DNA of 64,000 nucleotides from Mercenaria mercenaria. Its lineage: Eukaryota > Mollusca > Bivalvia > Venerida > Veneridae. The notes below the pieces were generated by a model. That model did not search any database, was not told where the DNA came from, and saw nothing but the letters and a program-made list of their open reading frames with translations. Position 1 is the stretch's first letter. The number at the start of each line of letters is the position of its first letter. Shown piece after piece: positions 49,101 to 59,710 of the stretch. The stretch covers positions 68,867,501-68,931,500 of the forward strand of contig NC_069367.1 in NCBI RefSeq assembly GCF_021730395.1, read 5' to 3'. Made by a program: the position numbers and the translations under genes.

Positions 49101-50138
49101 ATCGAGCCAGATATTTCCACCCACACCTTCAACCAGGGACAGATTCTTATGATTATACATACTGCGTCAATCAGGTTCTCATATATAGCATGAACTTCTC
49201 CAGGGACAGGTTCACGGAGTTTACATCTTATAACAACATCTTCACCAAGGATCACTGAAACGTCCGGACATTCTTCTGTGAAATGTGAAGAAAAGGGCCT
49301 TGTCGTTACTAGTATTATATAATGCAGTCACAAATGAAATGGAACTATTTATTGACTACTTATTGGCTGTATACGTTTAAGAAATACTCAAAAGTAATAC
49401 TATAGTAAACAAAATAAAACGCAGTCCTAAATCCATATATTTTCCATTTAACCGGTCATATTTGTGTCTTACCAGATTGAATTTATAAAACTCGTTGAAC
49501 AAAATTGTGAATCTTCAGAGACAGTCAATGTAACGGACAATAAGATACAGAACACGATTTTTTTCGTAGGATGGTATCAACTTATAATACCACCCTAAAG
49601 GCTTATAAAGGCTGGGCCGATAGTATGGAAGTTAATTAGAGATATACTTGATACTTAACAAGTTAACAATACCATTTACAACGCCTTGATCTCAGTATTA
49701 AAAGTTTTATCAAAACTTCTTAAAACTATGCTTAATGAAACGTTGCCTCTGGAATAAACAAAATGACATATGAATTGCTTAAATTTAGCATATCTGAAAA
49801 TACGAAAGGTATATTTCATAAGGAGCAAAGCAGCTGTAACCAGTGTGATGGGACAGTATCTCTAAAATGGGATTTTACAAATATACAATATCAGAATGTC
49901 ACTTCACTTATATAATTTCTCAATATCAGTTATAAAGTTTAACTATAAAGTTTAACAGAGACTTAGTGAAGGTACAAAAATCAGTTCCAATGAAGCAACG
50001 TTTTTGTCTTCCCCTTTCTATTTATCTATTGATCTATTATCTTTGTAATGTTACACACACAAAAACTATAAAGGGGCGTTGACACTACACAAATGCGAGA
50101 GAGAGAGGGGGTGGGGGAGAGGGAGAGGGTGAGAAAGA

Positions 50139-50181
<43 letters not shown>

Positions 50182-53100
50182 AATTGTTGCGATATTACGT
50201 AAGAGCGACATTTTCGTCTAGTTGTATACATGTAGAATAAAAGTTAAAGAAAACAACAAAAGTAGTACTGACAAAAACACTTGCTCACCTTCGGGTATTT
50301 TGTCTGGTTGTATATCTCCGCGAAATTCTAAACAGAAAAAAAGATATAGTTAAAACAGAAGAATATCAGGTAGATATTAGCCCCTTTATCTTGCTGTTCA
50401 TAACATATTGTATGTAAAGCGCCTTGGAACATACTTGTCATGAAAATGGCGCTTTATTGATCTGGTATATTCTATTGTAATTAAGATATGGACTTATTTG
50501 TATTTTACAATTAAACAAGACTTTTTTTTATTATTTACTGTTTTCTCCATGTACATCATACAGACAATAACAATAACGTTTACAAAATACATATACAATT
50601 TTACCAACTAGTTTTAAATATCGAATATATGTCTTCTGTTTTTTTTTCCTTTTTATAACATGATGCTCATATACTATCATTTGTTTAATGTACATCAGGA
50701 AATCTCTTTTGAAATCTCACACTAGTCTCACACCCACCCTCAAAGACACACATTCTCATACAAACAACCTCCCACGCAATCACACACACACTCACACATA
50801 TCCATATATACATATGTGATATCAGCAGATATAGTGTTGCATATCTACGTTTTGTAACTGCAATATTCTAATCTAAAAGTATTTTAGGGAGAGTTTTTAT
50901 ATTATGTAGTTATTTGTAGAGGGAATCCATTCCATTTATTGTAATATTCATTTAATTTGTCATGTTGTAACGCTATTAAATTTTGCTGTTAAAATGATAC
51001 CATTTTTAGCTTGACCTTGTAGAACTGGTTCCGTAATTAAAAAGGCCACTATCTCATATGTGAGTTCTAATTGCACGTTATTTTGTTGAAGAAATTTTCT
51101 CAAATTTCTCTAAAATGTTTGTATATGTGGACATTCCCAGAAAAGATGTTCAATGGATTCAACATGCATCTGACAGAAATCACAAAGGTTTGATTCGATA
51201 AGGCCTTGTTTTAGTAGAAGTTTATTTGTCGCTATTATTCTGTGTATAAATTTGTACTGGAAGTTTCTAAATGTACTATCTATCGTTGCTGTAAAGATAT
51301 TCCTATATATTAATTTCCATATTAAATTTGCTTTTGAAGTAATATTCTCCCATTTCGTTTCAGCTTTATTTGTTAGTGTTTCTTTTTTTATTTGATGTTC
51401 ATATAGGAATTTATTTGCCCTTTTTATGTCCGTAAACCTTTTCAAAATAGCTTTTCTTTTTGAAGTTAAAGGTACATTTTCTATCTTGATTTTTTATTTT
51501 AGTTCTGTTGGATATACTTTTTATTAAAGACATGTATTTGAGATAGTCATGTTCAGGAAGTCTATAATTAAACAAGACTTGCAAACTGACACAATCGTCA
51601 CAGCCAATTACCTTTGACTTCTAAAATACTCTACCTATTGCGAAGACTAGTTCTCAATTTAGACTAATTCAAGAACTACAACTCAAGAGCGGCAAAAACT
51701 ATACAGTTTGTAATCGAACTTGACCAAGATATCAGGCCCAAAACATTCTAAATTTGGAGAACATTGATCATAAGTGAGTTAGTGGAAACTGTCGATATTC
51801 GCAAATTTTAGTATTTCAAGGACAGTAACACAAGAGTGACTGGGAGAATACAGCTTTTTATATAACTTGGTCGAGGTGTGACCCAGGTTGGTGTTTATTG
51901 GAAACCAGCTGGTAATCAAACCTTTCCGAGTTGCGACCAAGTTTAATAAGGATTGCTCAAGTAAGAGAGCGGGCCACTTTTGCGGACGCCGCCCGTCCTC
52001 CGCCGCCACATGCTCGTTTCACTGGCAAATACAAACGAAAACCTACATTTGATATTAGAATAAACATTAACCTATAACTGAGATTATTTCACGCTTACAT
52101 ATTTTCAACCAAATGGAAGCTTTTCGTCCAAATATCGATTATTGCTGTTGTGTACTCGTCCGATAGAATTAAGTTTTATACTCAAAACTGTTAAATAATC
52201 ACATAGTATTAAGCTTTTCATCAAACTTGTCCGAAACATCATATCCATAAATACTGTTACCTATCTTGGTGAAAACTCGATAAAAACTACTCAAGTTAAA
52301 GAGCGGACTCTATCAAATCTTGCAAATATTATAATTCAAGAGCCATGACTTTAGAGCCTCTATGATAATTCGTCTGGTTAACGAACTCAGCCAAGATATC
52401 ATGCTCAAACAGTGTGTTCCAGTTTGGTGAACAGTGGACAAAAACTGCTCATGTTAGGGAATGGACACTGTCAATTTTCGTCATGTTGAACAATTCAAGG
52501 GCCGTAACTTCAGGGAGACATAGTGAATCCAGCTGGTCATCAAATTTTGGTTAATACTCGATGCGCATTGGTAAAGTTGTGGACGCCACGGAATACAAAC
52601 AGAAACATATTTAGTAATTTACTAATATTAGATTGAACATTCACTTTTAACACCCCACCCAACTCCCATCGTCCCTGAGCACCTTTGAAAAAAGCCAATA
52701 AATCATTAATGTGCGTGTCAAATTATCGCCAAAGTAATGGTTCTAACTGTTTTTGTCTTACCATGTTTTGACTCTTTGTCCTTGTAGAAATAAATAAGAA
52801 CAACTACTCCAGCCAGTAGTGCCATAACAGCTACCATCAGCAGGAAACATTTTGGCAAAAAATAGACCTGTACCATAAAATAAAATACATGCAGTACGAT
52901 ATTTGAGTCGTCATGTTGTTTAAATTAAAGCTAGGCCTATAACAAATTAAGATATATAAAAGCTAACAAACATGATTACTGTGTGACTACGTTTTACTTA
53001 TCAATCATTCAAATACCAAATCTCATCAAGTAGTCAGTACATGTATTACATAGGGACTATATAATCTTAATGTTATGTATCTCTACCACTTACAATGCAA

Positions 53101-55665
53101 CAAGCCAAATTCTAATATGCTTGTCTCTGTTAAAACACCCTTACACTAGAATGACGTCACGTTAACGTGCGGTGACGTCAAAGTTTTTGTTGCGACCGAG
53201 AAAAAGCGCTTCTATATTTCATCTACTATTTTAGATTAAGGGCATATTAGAATCGAAATAATTTATAGCAAGAGTGTTTTAACACTATTTATACCCTCGA
53301 GCGGTAATACGTCGTACAAACAATTTCACTCGGGCTGCGCCCTCGTGCAATTATTACGCCCGACGTGTAACCGCCCATCGTGCATAAATAGTGTTAAAGA
53401 AATCTTTTGCTAAAAATATTTCTTTAATAAACTATAATGTGAAGTTAGGAAATGGTACGTTACATACCCTTTTTTCTTTGTGCTCGGGTCGCATTTCAAA
53501 GGAGACATCATCTGTGCGAGTTCCCACTTGTGCCTCTTCGAAAGTGTCTCGCTATGAGAAATTGTATTATAAAAAACAAAGTAGCGATTCTTGAAGAAGA
53601 ATATATCCATTTTAATTGATATTATACTGTATTGTACTTTTCTACATGTTTTATGTTGTCAACATTGACTTTTAACTTGAAAAATATACTTGTACGTATA
53701 AATCGAGATAATTTTCTTCAAAGCTTAAACAGATTCGAAACATTTTTCATGTTGTGAGGCTGTCAGCAAAATTTTAAAACGTTTGATTAACCCCTTTTTA
53801 TCGTCCACTTTAGCAACGTCATCTTATAGGAGACTTCTGGTCCTAATCTAGACTGTGACGTATTATTTTCAACACGTTGAATATATAAGGTTTGATGTTT
53901 TAACAACGTAAATATAACTCACCTCATTGTGTTGGCGGATAACTTCTCGTTGTGTTTTTGCCTGCAATAGGTAAAGTTTTCATAGTAAGAGTAACCTAAA
54001 AGCATGTGATCAAAGTAAGAAAAAAATATTGCCCATCAGATGTTTTTTTACCAAGTGTCTCTACAAAAATATGTTTTTAAACCAGATAGTGTTGAAATAT
54101 GTATTCAGCAATGTTTTTACAATTTTTGTTTTTATCTGAAATTACTATTGTGCTTATCTCTCCAGACAGGGATATAGCTTGCAGCTATAGACTTAATACA
54201 ATGCAACTGTCAACTTATTGAACAAAATTTACTCAAAATGAATTAAGAACTATTTTGCAGTCCCACATAAAATTCTATATTTTTCAAGCAAATTCTGAAC
54301 TATATGTGAATCCAACGTAGTAATTTTTGCTGTTTCCAGTGTAACATCGCAGACAGACAGATAATTTTAATGTATATTAACGTATATTTTATTATATGAC
54401 TCTATATATAAATTGCCGGTTAATAAGTTGTGCAATTGGCCGGACTATAGTTCAAAACATCTTTTCTGGGCTAATGTTAAATGAAAATGAGAAAAACGTA
54501 TTTCTGTTGTCATGTAATAAAACACTTATTGAGTGGTTTAGCGGCCAATCGATAGGTGTACAATATATATCAGAGACACCTAAGCAATATCTTCTTAAAA
54601 TTACATATTATATTAATTGCTCCTGATTGTTTTACTGATTTTTTCTAAAATTATATGAATAAACTGATATCATTATTATAGTTCAATTAAATATTTTTAT
54701 TACTTTAATTTTCTTCACAGGTATTTATAGACAGACATTTTATTTCAAATCAAATAGGCTAAAAAGCCCATGATGACAAACATAGTCACAATACAACAGC
54801 GGACAGTGTACAAAGGAAATATATATACAATGACACATATAACATATACAACTAGCAAAACTGACATTGCGTTTTAATGAAACCCTATTAGATGAGGTAA
54901 GTACATGTATTCACCCGGATATATTATATACCATGAAGTATGTATGCACATTTTTATAACAAGGAGTGGAAAATCTTAAACATATAAAGCTTCCTGTCCG
55001 ATCCTCTTTCATGGAAAATACTGGTAATTAAGCTACGAAAAGAATATGAAATAAGATATGTTTAAATCACACGCGTACCTTTATTTTCTGAAATTTAGTC
55101 TTGAAATTAAATAGTTTCATATAATCTATACTGTCACACAAGATAACCAGGTAGTAAGTGGCGTAAAAGTTTATAATAACAAGAAAATGCCTTACATGTG
55201 TTCTTAATTACAATGAAGGACTTAACAAATGTGATCATGTCATTCTGTTCTATAATTTGAACAAGACCTTGCCGTTGACGTCAGTATTCATAGCTTTTGT
55301 AGTTAAAACTTGATCGATCAGGATCTTCAAAATGACTAAGTCATTTTGCATAAAGCTGTTATTCTTTTACTATTTGATTGCTCGAACAGGAAGCATTGGG
55401 AAGATTTAAGTACTACAAATCATAATCAATAAGGGCAAGATTTATTGATTTTCAAACCATTTAAGATGAAAAATAAAACCATCACTACATTACACATTAT
55501 ACCAGAAGTTCTGTTAGTTTACACAAACATGCCTGTGTATGTGTTCGATGCTAGAATACAGACACATTCACTTGTATATAGATGCGTAATTTAAATAAAA
55601 TATTTTCATTATAAGCTTCAGCAAAAGGAATACATGCAAGAAAATAAACTCACCAGGGGATTCAT
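43915..55665 (-). CDS. Nine-exon gene for a 353-aa type II membrane protein with Cys-rich outer part (gene 2)
   Basis: Coding exons, in order: 55665-55654, 53961-53923, 52867-52762, 50327-50289, 49275-49163, 48040-47869, 47187-47044, 44785-44588, 44153-43915. Phases match gene 1 exactly (0,0,1,1,0,1,1,1) and exon 8 has the same length (198 bp). The protein starts MNPLAKTQREVIRQHNE, then one membrane segment at about residues 24-45 (CFLLMVAVMALLAGVVVLIY), so a type II topology is expected. The outer part has a two-Cys block in exon 5 (CPDVSVILGEDVVIRC), the KCSSHRN...LRFFDS block shared with gene 1 (KCSSRES...VKFLDS), SQSEFHLKCEYRKDC, the SCTTTFSDEDGYTVAC block and a terminal block with CTQQC and CPCALKWC. 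The tail is about 20 residues longer than in gene 1. It is a clear paralogue in the same orientation; function unknown. Introns hold SINEs, a LINE and an inverted-repeat element. Confidence 0.87.
44940..45215 (-). mobile_element. LINE ORF2 C-terminal fragment
   Basis: The minus-strand frame includes PRHDRKCVICTTQEDDFHIL and then LEGKLYKVLR, the CX2C...H knuckle region of LINE ORF2 proteins, as in the LINEs at 1.7-7 kb. The last Cys of the knuckle is replaced by Gly. It lies in intron 7 of gene 2. A short phrase TCATGTAATAAAACA at 44,960 recurs near 54,510, perhaps another tail of the same family. Confidence 0.55.
45373..46774. mobile_element. 1.4-kb inverted-repeat DNA element inside the SINE
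   Basis: The left end reads TGTAATGAAGTATTTCGACC and continues CCCATAGAATAACGACC; the right end is its reverse complement. CGGG flanks it on both sides (45,369-45,372; 46,775-46,778), and removing the insert plus one CGGG restores the SINE sequence CTGCCCG-CCGTTAC. The arms contain diverged repeats of ATAGAATAACGACCCC / GGTCATTATTCTATAG. The middle holds long CTT, CTA and CTG tracts and a (GGAC)n run at 46,468-46,500. No transposase is seen. Superfamily open. Confidence 0.85.
45862..46190 (+). repeat. Compound CTT/CTA/CTG/CCA microsatellite
   Basis: Runs of CTT (about 45,915-45,935), CTA (45,936-45,970 and 46,143-46,176) and CTG/CTGC (46,050-46,110) alternate. They produce open frames coding for poly-Leu, poly-Cys/Tyr and, on the other strand, poly-Val/Glu. 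None is a gene. Confidence 0.95.
47640..47812 (+). mobile_element. V-SINE-like fragment, central part and tail
   Basis: The end reads ACTGAAATACTGTTGAAAGA, CGGCATAAAACCC and (CAAA)n, the V-SINE tail. Upstream, GGGGAAGTACTTTC and CTAGTTAGGTTA resemble the central part of the SINE at 46.8 kb. The tRNA head is missing or too diverged to see. It lies just downstream of exon 6 of gene 2, on the opposite strand. Confidence 0.6.
50095..50180 (+). repeat. (GA)n microsatellite
   Basis: GAGAGAGGGGGTGGGGGAGA followed by a long pure GA run. The Leu/Ser-rich frame on the other strand is a by-product. Confidence 0.95.
50388..50490 (+). mobile_element. LINE/SINE 3'-end remnant
   Basis: GTAAAGCGCCTTGGAACATA and AATGGCGCTTTATTGAT form the AAAGCGCC...GGCGCTTT pattern found near the 3' ends of many animal LINEs of the CR1/L2 kind and of SINEs that borrow them. 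Only this end is recognisable. Confidence 0.5.
50524..51565 (-). mobile_element. 5'-truncated L1-like LINE with poly(A) tail and 15-bp TSD
   Basis: AATTAAACAAGACTT occurs at 50,509-50,523 and again at 51,566-51,580, a perfect target-site duplication. The minus strand ends in a short A-rich tail (T run at 50,524). The frame at 51,445-51,110 reads FQYKFIHRIIATNKLLLKQG and CDFCQMHVESIEHLFWEC, the terminal zinc knuckle of L1/Tx1-type ORF2 proteins. Only the last kilobase of the element is present. It lies in intron 3 of gene 2. Confidence 0.85.
51590..52620. mobile_element. Diverged element with ~180-200-bp repeat units
   Basis: Phrases close to ATTCAAGGGCCGTAACTTCA, AAAAACTGCTCAAGTTAGAG and CTTGACCAAGATATCA recur near 51,680-51,730, 51,810-51,960, 52,290-52,400 and 52,450-52,560. 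This looks like another bivalve-style element with a tandem core, badly decayed. The ends are not resolved. Shadows such as the frame at 52,009-51,779 are not genes. Confidence 0.5.
52762..52867 (-). other. Transmembrane exon (exon 3) of gene 2
   Basis: This 106-bp exon encodes VYFLPKCFLLMVAVMALLAG then VVVLIYFYKDKESKH, ending in phase 1 with a good GTAAGA donor. It corresponds to the gene 1 exon at 29,300-29,198. Confidence 0.87.
53129..53398. mobile_element. Palindromic MITE(s) with GTTAAAACAC / TTTAACACTATTTAT ends
   Basis: 53,278-53,398 is a 121-bp palindrome: TTTAACACTATTTATACCC at the left and, reversed, TTTAACACTATTTATGCAC at the right, with GGTAATACGTCG / CGACGTGTAACC inside. Just left, GTTAAAACACCCTTAC near 53,130 is mirrored by GTTAAAACACTCTTGC read back from 53,284. 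The middle holds TGACGTCACGTTAACGTG and GGTGACGTCA. One compound element or two abutting ones. It lies in intron 2 of gene 2. Confidence 0.65.
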
Positions 55666-55679
55666 GTCGATATTCTGGT

Positions 55680-58600
55680 GTGTAAGATTGAACAAAATAT
55701 CTGTTAATGTGTTTATACTTTCATTTCTGTAAAGTCACTTTAACTCTTTACATTCCAGGCTATTATGTTAAACACATGCGCTAATTTATTCGATTACTTT
55801 AAATATTCCTTCAGCAAATTACAATAGTAGCATATAAACGAACGTAACAAGATCAAATATTTGAATTTTAAACTATTATTGAGCATGTATAAACATTTAA
55901 ATAAAGTAATATGATAGTACTCTATTCAAAGCAGGCAATGGGCTGAATGATTTTGTCCCGCTTCGCTGCTCTCTGAAAGGGAAGTAAATGATCAGCTTTA
56001 AAAAGTAATTATATACTATAGAAATATCCCTGTTACTTCTATTTCTCTTTATTATCTATGTTTATCAATGAACTCTCTTGCAAAACAGTACAAGTATATC
56101 AAGTTACATTTAAGAGACCCATTTTAAACAGATTTGATAAAAAGAAAATCTGTTTATTATGTATTTTGCGGCCTTAGTTACACAAATGTTGATTTGTTCC
56201 CTTTACGTGCATGTGTCGTATTTCGAACGGCTCAAGAATGCATTACGTACAGCAGTTCATAACAGCATTTACATATTAACAGAACAGAACAGAATTTTAT
56301 TTCTAGAATTTAAACATACAAGTTCCTCATTCATTGCATGTATGAAGAAAGAGTCAATCAAGGTATACATACATACATATATAAACATATAAGTGTACAA
56401 TATACATATAACGATGAAAAAAGAGTGATCAAAAAATTTCAAGCATCCAGCTGAAAATTTGATAAAGAATCTCTAATTCTTAATGCTTTTTGTATGTCGA
56501 AAGCTTTTTAAAAGTGTTGTTACTTTTGGCACTAAACAGTTCAACCAGTTTCCATATACTTGGTCTCTTTCAGTAGCATTGTGGTATTTAGAGTTTTTCT
56601 TAAACTTTGGCGTATTTAGGACAAATCAAAGTCAAATGATATTTTTTCACCACACACAAGGCACAGTCTATCGCTTCCTTCAACACGAGTACGTCCATAT
56701 CTCCCGGTTTCCACATGTAAACAATGAATTTAGTTAAGGTATCATTTTATCCAGGTAATATCTATACACAGGCAGTACCCTATTTGCATTATTTTCATTC
56801 CTTCTTGTGTAAAAGAGTCAATCAGTTTTTGTTTAAATTCTGAAATGAATAACTTTGGTGATGTACACTGCTGAGTATCCAAAACCATGCTGATACAACA
56901 GAGTTTTAACACAACTAGCCCAATTTCTTTTACCTATTGACATTCTGACAAAAAACTTTCTATAATACATTTATAACACTGTTATTACTTTCTAACACTT
57001 TAAGCTAATACTTTAAGCAAACACTTAATTATTCTCACATATCTACTGACATATAATGGATACCGCCCTAGCTCTCCGTGTATGCATGCATTGCTAATAT
57101 TCAATTTAATATACAGAATTAAAGGTGAGTTGTATTGTTTACGTTCTTGTTCTTATGACAAAACCCTATATTTCACTGGAATAGTTAAGCAAGGAGTAAC
57201 AAACGATTCAAACAGCTGGCCGCTTATCTCGCAAGACCGGCGCATATCAGCGTGCGTCCGTGCCAGGAAGCCAAACGAATGAGCGGCAAAATCACGAACA
57301 CCGCAAATATGAAACGAATAAACCCTGGTAAAACAAAAAATGGTTCAAAAACCATTAATTACGAGACAATATTATTACATTTTTTATATTCTGCTGCCGC
57401 AGCCTTAACCAGCGAAGTTGCTCACAGAGCATTTGCACTGACAAAAATATAGCCCACATTCGGGAGAATTACGCATCTGGTAGAAACACAGGAGTGATTT
57501 ATGAAAAAGTATTACAAATTACAACACACATACGTAAACGACAGCTTAACTTGCATTCTCTTAGTAATACCATCTCACATATAGACATGTTTAAGTTGTT
57601 CTGCTTTTATCAATAGGTAATAGGGTTTTGCATAACTTTTATGTTCGAGTGTAATTTTTGCACCAAGTGTGCTTGTGGTCCGCGTTATATCCTTAGGACG
57701 GCCAGCACATATTTATGCAATCTCGACAGGCATATGTATGTTTTTGACAACACAGAAAATGACGTCACCCGACCTTCAGCTATTTCCGGAAGTAAATAAA
57801 ATGAAAGTAGAAATGCTAAACTTGAAAACGAAAGCCGCATTTTGATTCGTAGATAGTCAGGGGTCACGCGCAGGGGTCACCCCGTCTAAATGTATGAGCG
57901 TGGACTTTTTTTTTTTTATTTTTTCTATTGGGGAGCCAATTCTCAGCACTTTATTACGAATTGAAATTACCTGGGCTTTAGTACAGCATGTCAGCTTTTA
58001 ATCTATGAAAAAACATTTGAGCTCTGGATAAACAGAAATCCCACAGGGGTCCGTAACGGACCAAGGGTACATTGATAAATTTGGAACTTCATCAAATCGC
58101 TCAAAATGTCATTTTTGATGTTGTCTGAGAGTGTCAGTATATGCCTCAGATGTAAGATATAACCGTATTTGAGAGCTGCAGACCTAGACATTTCAGAAAT
58201 ATTTTCAATATAAGTTTCGTGTAATAAATGTTGTTTCTACGGAAGCGTGAAAGGGCCATCAGACGCTAATACGTTTTAGTACGTTAAGGCTGCGGAAAGG
58301 ATATACTGTATACACTTTCTTCCAACGCAACTCATATTGATAATTTTAGATGAGGACTTTTAAAACGGTTACTGCATTCTCTGACAAAACCCCTAAGTCC
58401 ATCATTTTATTTTAGTGCAGTAACGGAGTTTTGGATTGACGAGGTTGATCTATTTATTATTTTTATGTTTTCCTTTTTATAAATGTATTATAGACGATTA
58501 AACAATGGCATCGTCTTAAACACAATTTCTTTACGTTTTCTTGAAATTTTTCTTGTAACTGCATCAATTACATCAATAATAGTTGTGCATTATACAGATG

Positions 58601-59680
58601 TAAAAAGGAATTGATTTATTCATATGAACTGTTTATACGCGTCATTTCTTGTAATAATATCTTTGTGACAGTTGGCTATGTATAGATGTAGAGTGATAAT
58701 TAATGCCATTCGTTGTACACATGACAGCCTGACGAGAAAAACTGATATCAGATGTTGTCTTTCCTCATGAATTGATCATGGTATATTAACAAGATTATCC
58801 CGTTCTGCCTAACACTTATCGACATGTATCGCAATTCTATACCATTGTATAATCAACAGTTTTATATTCATCAATACAGATGTCATAATCACAATATATA
58901 CAATTGTATCCAATGACCTTAATAGGCTTCAGTGTGTTCAAATATCATCAAAGTACAAACTGATGGTACGAAAGTGTCTCTCGGAACCAGCGATCTTTCC
59001 GAGAGCCTACTGTTTGTAGAACGATTTATAAAATGAATTACATAGAAGACACATAATATCTACGTATGTTAGGCTATTTAGAAGATAATGTATGCTGATC
59101 AGGTAGCCAAAACAATCCTCTGATTCAATCACATTCGTATTGGTAGTTTTTGTTGTGTATACAATTGTCAAGTTATCGCCTGTGAATTGTACCATATAAT
59201 GCGGCATACATCTGTTACAGCAAGAGGATTACCAGGCCATTGATTGGGCGTGTTTGAAAATATGGTAGGTTACAAAAGTTCTAAAGGACCAACTCATGAA
59301 TAATGCAATGACATCAAATTCGTTAAAGCGAAGAAAAAGAGAGGTACCTGGAATTGTTTGTACAAAGCGGACAGTAACTCTGGACAAAGAAGTTTAGATA
59401 TTTTTTGGGGTGTGTGGTGGGGGGGGGGCGGGGTTGTAAAGGAACAACGAAATGAAGTAATGGTTAATATAAATTGCATTTTTGCGTTCCGGTGCTATGT
59501 GAAAACTTAAACTTTTTGTTTAACCCTTTCTGATGAAAATACCACGTTCGATTATGTTTTGAACGTAAGGCTACGTAAACAATTATCTGATCAATATATA
59601 AATAATATTAATAATTACATTAAACGTATTATTTTTTTGACGACTGGACAATTAAACAGTTGATAATACTTTAGAATTTT
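55680..59680. other. Intergenic stretch, no gene supported
   Basis: This lies between the first exon of gene 2 and the histidine-rich gene. It holds short CATA/AGAACA repeats near 56,280-56,390, a T-run at 57,907-57,925 and a G-run at 59,407-59,430. Open frames are short and show no motif. Confidence 0.5.
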
Positions 59681-59710
59681 TACAGTTTGAGAAAAATTGT
59701 TGCAAAGAAT

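Noticed and set aside
48965-49162. Extending exon 5 of gene 2 to a longer reading frame
   Set aside because: The frame stays open past GCA, but a good GTATGT donor at 49,162 gives the phase and length that match gene 1, and the extra residues have no counterpart there.
50026-50211. Leu/Ser-rich frame opposite the GA run, and the similar frame at 62.3 kb
   Set aside because: Microsatellite readings, not genes.
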